DNA of 6,012 bases, taken from positions 1-6,012 of the forward strand of contig JAOUFA010000238.1 of NCBI GenBank assembly GCA_029858545.1, written 5' to 3'. Every line of letters begins with the position of its first letter. Positions within the stretch are counted from its first letter, which is position 1. Source of the stretch: Betaproteobacteria bacterium (GTDB taxonomy: Bacteria > Pseudomonadota > Gammaproteobacteria > Burkholderiales > SG8-39). The translations under genes and the position numbers were made by a program. Positions 5,214 to 6,012 of the stretch are shown here, piece after piece. The notes under the pieces are model-generated. The model was given only the letters and a program-made list of their open reading frames with translations. It was not told the DNA's origin and did not search any database.

Positions 5214-5929
5214 CGGCGCGGTTCGTCGCGACCCTGCTGCGCGGACGGGAACTGCCGCAGGAACCAGTCTGCCGCGAGTCGCGCGACGCGATCGAGTGCC
5301 CCGGTCTCCTCGAACAGATGGCCCGCTCCGACAACCAGTTCGAGCCGCTTTTCGCAGGTCAGCAGCGCATACGCCTGCTGGTTGAATTCGATCACGCCAT
5401 AGTCGTGCGAGCCGACGATCAGCAGCGTCGGCGCCCGTACTTGGCGAAGCACGGGGTCGGCGACCAGATCCGGCCGGCCGCCGCGCGAAACCACCGCCGC
5501 GACCCGTTGCGGCATCCCTGCGGCAAATTCCAGTGCGGCCGCCGCGCCGGTGCTCGCACCGAAAAGTCCGAGCGGCAGTCGCGCAGTGCGCCGATCGGCG
5601 AGCAGAAAATTCGCCGCATCGGCAAGCCGGTTCGCGAGCAGCCCGATGTCGAATCGTTGCTCGTAGTCGCGATCCTCCTCCGCGGTGAGCAGATCCACGA
5701 GCAGCGTCGCGAGCCCCACCTCGCGCAGTTGCTGCGCGACGTGCCGGTTGCGCGGCGAAAGACGGCTCGACCCGCTGCCGTGCGCGAACAGCACCACGCC
5801 CGCGGCCTCGTCCGGCCACTCGAGTATCCCTTCGAGCTGTACACCGTCCGACTCGACTGAAACCAGCGCGCCGTGTTCCTTGGGAAACTGCTCGCGATGC
5901 TTCGCGCGCAGCGCCTCTTCAACGGTCAT
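5210..5929 (-). CDS. Alpha/beta hydrolase, dienelactone-hydrolase type
   Basis: A 239-residue, probably cytoplasmic hydrolase with no signal peptide. The fold's landmarks are in order: the oxyanion-hole segment FAHGSGSSR (48-56), the nucleophile elbow GASTG with Ser126, the acid Asp176 in GSHDYGVIEF, and the catalytic His204 in GAGHLFEE. Length fits a minimal alpha/beta hydrolase of the dienelactone hydrolase-like group; the true substrate (ester, lactone or other) cannot be read from sequence. The start is firm: GGAGG lies five bases before the ATG, and the gene begins inside the end of the upstream predicted phosphoribosyltransferase gene, so the two are probably translated from one mRNA. 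Proteins in which these two domains are fused are known, which supports a shared role. Its TAG stop overlaps the stop of the GGDEF-EAL gene on the other strand. Confidence 0.9.
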   Translation of the reverse strand: MTVEEALRAKHREQFPKEHGALVSVESDGVQLEGILEWPDEAAGVVLFAHGSGSSRLSPRNRHVAQQLREVGLATLLVDLLTAEEDRDYEQRFDIGLLANRLADAANFLLADRRTARLPLGLFGASTGAAAALEFAAGMPQRVAAVVSRGGRPDLVADPVLRQVRAPTLLIVGSHDYGVIEFNQQAYALLTCEKRLELVVGAGHLFEETGALDRVARLAADWFLRQFPSAQQGRDEPRR

Positions 5930-6012
5930 AATCGCCTCCGGTCAACGCGTGCGAGGACAGCAATGCGACCACCTCGTCGTCCTCGACCTGCGGAAACTCG
6001 AGATAGAACTGG
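5919..6012 (-). CDS. C-terminal tail of a predicted phosphoribosyltransferase (partial)
   Basis: Thirty codons and a TGA stop (5921-5919) are visible; the gene continues past the right edge. The tail reads FYLEFPQVEDDEVVALL and then SSHALTGGDYDR. The segment F-Y-x-x-F-x-Q-V-x-D-x-E-V-x-A-L-L resembles the usual end of COG1926-type predicted phosphoribosyltransferases, which often sit beside, or are fused to, dienelactone hydrolase-like proteins. The alternative frame here is an arginine-rich string with no family resemblance. The stop lies 11 bases inside the hydrolase gene and the hydrolase's Shine-Dalgarno lies inside this one, so translational coupling is likely. The family call rests on a short stretch plus context. 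Confidence 0.55.
   Translation of the reverse strand, partial: QFYLEFPQVEDDEVVALLSSHALTGGDYDR
5935..5939 (-). promoter_or_regulatory. Shine-Dalgarno of the hydrolase gene
   Basis: Minus-strand GGAGG, five bases before the ATG at 5929-5927. It is the strongest ribosome-binding site in the window and lies within the coding sequence of the upstream gene, fixing the hydrolase start. Confidence 0.8.

Noticed and set aside
4596..5819. 407-codon open frame on the minus strand across the EAL end and the hydrolase gene
   Set aside because: It runs antisense to the EAL domain and out of frame with the hydrolase. The product is Ala/Arg/Gly-rich with no recognisable domain, while both real genes have complete catalytic motifs.
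5132..5860. 242-codon plus-strand frame opposite the hydrolase
   Set aside because: Arg-rich shadow of the hydrolase, whose Ser-Asp-His triad and strong Shine-Dalgarno identify the true strand.

Overview
The window is high-GC bacterial chromosomal DNA. The bacterial-type glutamyl-tRNA synthetase at the left edge, with its RYDGRWRP-type segment, and the multidomain cyclic-di-GMP protein in the middle suggest a betaproteobacterium, perhaps from the Azoarcus/Thauera/Rhodocyclales area. That placement rests on remembered family resemblance, not a search. I see no mobile element, CRISPR array, rRNA or tRNA.

Layout. Left block (1-2114), all on the minus strand: an ankyrin-repeat protein with an N-terminal membrane anchor (462-2114) lies upstream of gltX, of which only the first 126 codons are inside the window (1-378). 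The 83-bp gap between them is GC-rich and can form a hairpin. Middle (2115-2735): a 621-bp gap between two divergent genes. It holds no convincing gene but unusually rich dyad and direct-repeat structure, and it should carry the promoters of both flanking genes. Right block: a plus-strand gene (2736-5213) for an 825-residue cytoplasmic protein with the order receiver-PAS-PAS-GGDEF-EAL. It converges on a minus-strand pair that enters from the right edge: the tail of a predicted phosphoribosyltransferase (5919-6012), whose end overlaps the start of an alpha/beta hydrolase of the dienelactone-hydrolase type (5210-5929). The two convergent genes share the four bases CTAG, so each stop codon is read from the same palindrome.

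How the genes fit together. The GGDEF-EAL protein keeps the residues for both making and breaking c-di-GMP, plus an RxxD inhibitory site, while its receiver domain has lost one residue of the usual acidic pocket. It could therefore be a sensor-tuned enzyme that does not depend on ordinary phosphorylation. The phosphoribosyltransferase and hydrolase look like one translational unit. GltX is housekeeping. The ankyrin protein is of unknown function; it appears to be an inner-membrane-anchored periplasmic protein with a long Ala/Lys/Glu/Pro linker. Nothing ties the left and right blocks into one pathway.

I did not find a clear new biological system. The items most worth checking are the nested dyad symmetry at 2455-2530, the repeat cluster at 2349-2398, the altered receiver pocket, the composite ankyrin protein and the stop-start overlap ahead of the c-di-GMP gene.
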